A stretch of 5,310 bases of DNA. Origin: Pyrodictiaceae archaeon. Lineage in GTDB: Archaea; Thermoproteota; Thermoprotei_A; Sulfolobales; Pyrodictiaceae. Both the position numbers and the translations under genes were made by a program. The notes under the pieces are model-generated. The model made no database searches. It was not told the origin of the DNA and worked only from the letters and a program-made list of their open reading frames with translations. Positions within the stretch are counted from its first letter, which is position 1. Each line of letters opens with the position of its first letter. Below are positions 5,092 to 5,310 of the stretch, one piece after another. Location: NCBI GenBank assembly GCA_027033675.1, contig JALVKZ010000085.1, positions 1-5,310 of the forward strand, given 5' to 3'.

Positions 5092-5310
5092 CTATGCCGT
5101 CTTTGCCGGGGTGGCTACCTTGATTTTTACTCCAAGTTCTTCTTGTAGCTTCTTCCACTCCTTTAGGTTGTATATGCAGCCAGGGTCGGGGGCTAAGGGG
5201 TCACCGAAGTAGGCGTAGGCTCTTGCGCGGCATCCTCCACAGATGTACTTGAACGGACACTTGCCGCAGAAGCCCTTTAGTTGCTCACGGTCCCGCAGCT
5301 TCTTGAAGAG
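5092..5310 (-). CDS. Radical SAM/SPASM protein, C-terminal 72 residues (5' end outside window)
   Basis: The minus strand is open from the right edge to TAG at 5094-5092. The 72 visible residues form a SPASM-type iron-sulfur domain: [10 protein letters not shown] (fragment residues 11-20), [20 protein letters not shown] (22-41) and DPGCIY (42-47), with cysteines 15, 18, 24, 27 and 45. The [10 protein letters not shown]...GD..APDPGC pattern is typical of radical SAM enzymes of the AhbD/NirJ group, which modify porphyrins in alternative heme or heme d1 synthesis, but related SPASM proteins of unknown substrate share it. The radical SAM core with its CxxxCxxC motif would lie to the right of the window. 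A lysine-rich tail of about 25 residues ends the protein. It converges on the metallo-beta-lactamase gene with a 24-bp gap. Confidence 0.85.
   Translation of the reverse strand, partial: LFKKLRDREQLKGFCGKCPFKYICGGCRARAYAYFGDPLAPDPGCIYNLKEWKKLQEELGVKIKVATPAKTA

Overview
The window looks like ordinary chromosome from a hyperthermophilic crenarchaeon, most likely of the Desulfurococcales (Pyrodictium/Hyperthermus-like). The signs are a bifunctional phosphoglucose/phosphomannose isomerase of the archaeal type, archaeal TATA-like boxes about 25 bp from start regions, mixed leadered (GGAGG or GGTG Shine-Dalgarno) and nearly leaderless genes, TTG/GTG start codons, heavy use of ATA, AGG and CTA codons, and no bacterial promoters. 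All six visible gene ends use TAG. The taxon is an inference; no rRNA or tRNA gene lies here to fix it.

Left part (1-1633, minus strand): a two-gene operon reading leftwards. The first gene encodes a 490-residue protein whose C-terminal half has the metallo-beta-lactamase fold of flavodiiron proteins, but with most metal ligands apparently replaced. After a 21-bp gap comes a second gene, entered by a very strong ribosome binding site and running off the window edge; it is not recognised. A 222-bp divergent region with inverted repeats separates this operon from the rightward genes.

Middle (1856-3888, plus strand): a stand-alone minimal nucleotidyltransferase-fold protein (190 aa), then a bifunctional PGI/PMI linking glucose-6-phosphate, fructose-6-phosphate and mannose-6-phosphate, then an 83-residue uncharacterised protein with its own promoter and a strong ribosome binding site. 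Each appears to have its own promoter, so they are neighbours and not a tight operon.

Right part (3889-5310): a 243-bp AT-rich gap with an inverted repeat, a palindrome over a TATA box and a possible decayed micro-ORF; then a 311-residue metallo-beta-lactamase hydrolase with an intact metal site; then, convergent and only 24 bp away, the C-terminal end of a radical SAM/SPASM protein resembling the AhbD/NirJ heme-pathway group. I see no mobile element, CRISPR array, tRNA or rRNA. No clear multi-gene novel system is visible. The best leads are the degenerate flavodiiron-like protein with its unrecognised operon partner, and the 83-residue protein with the structured DNA around it.
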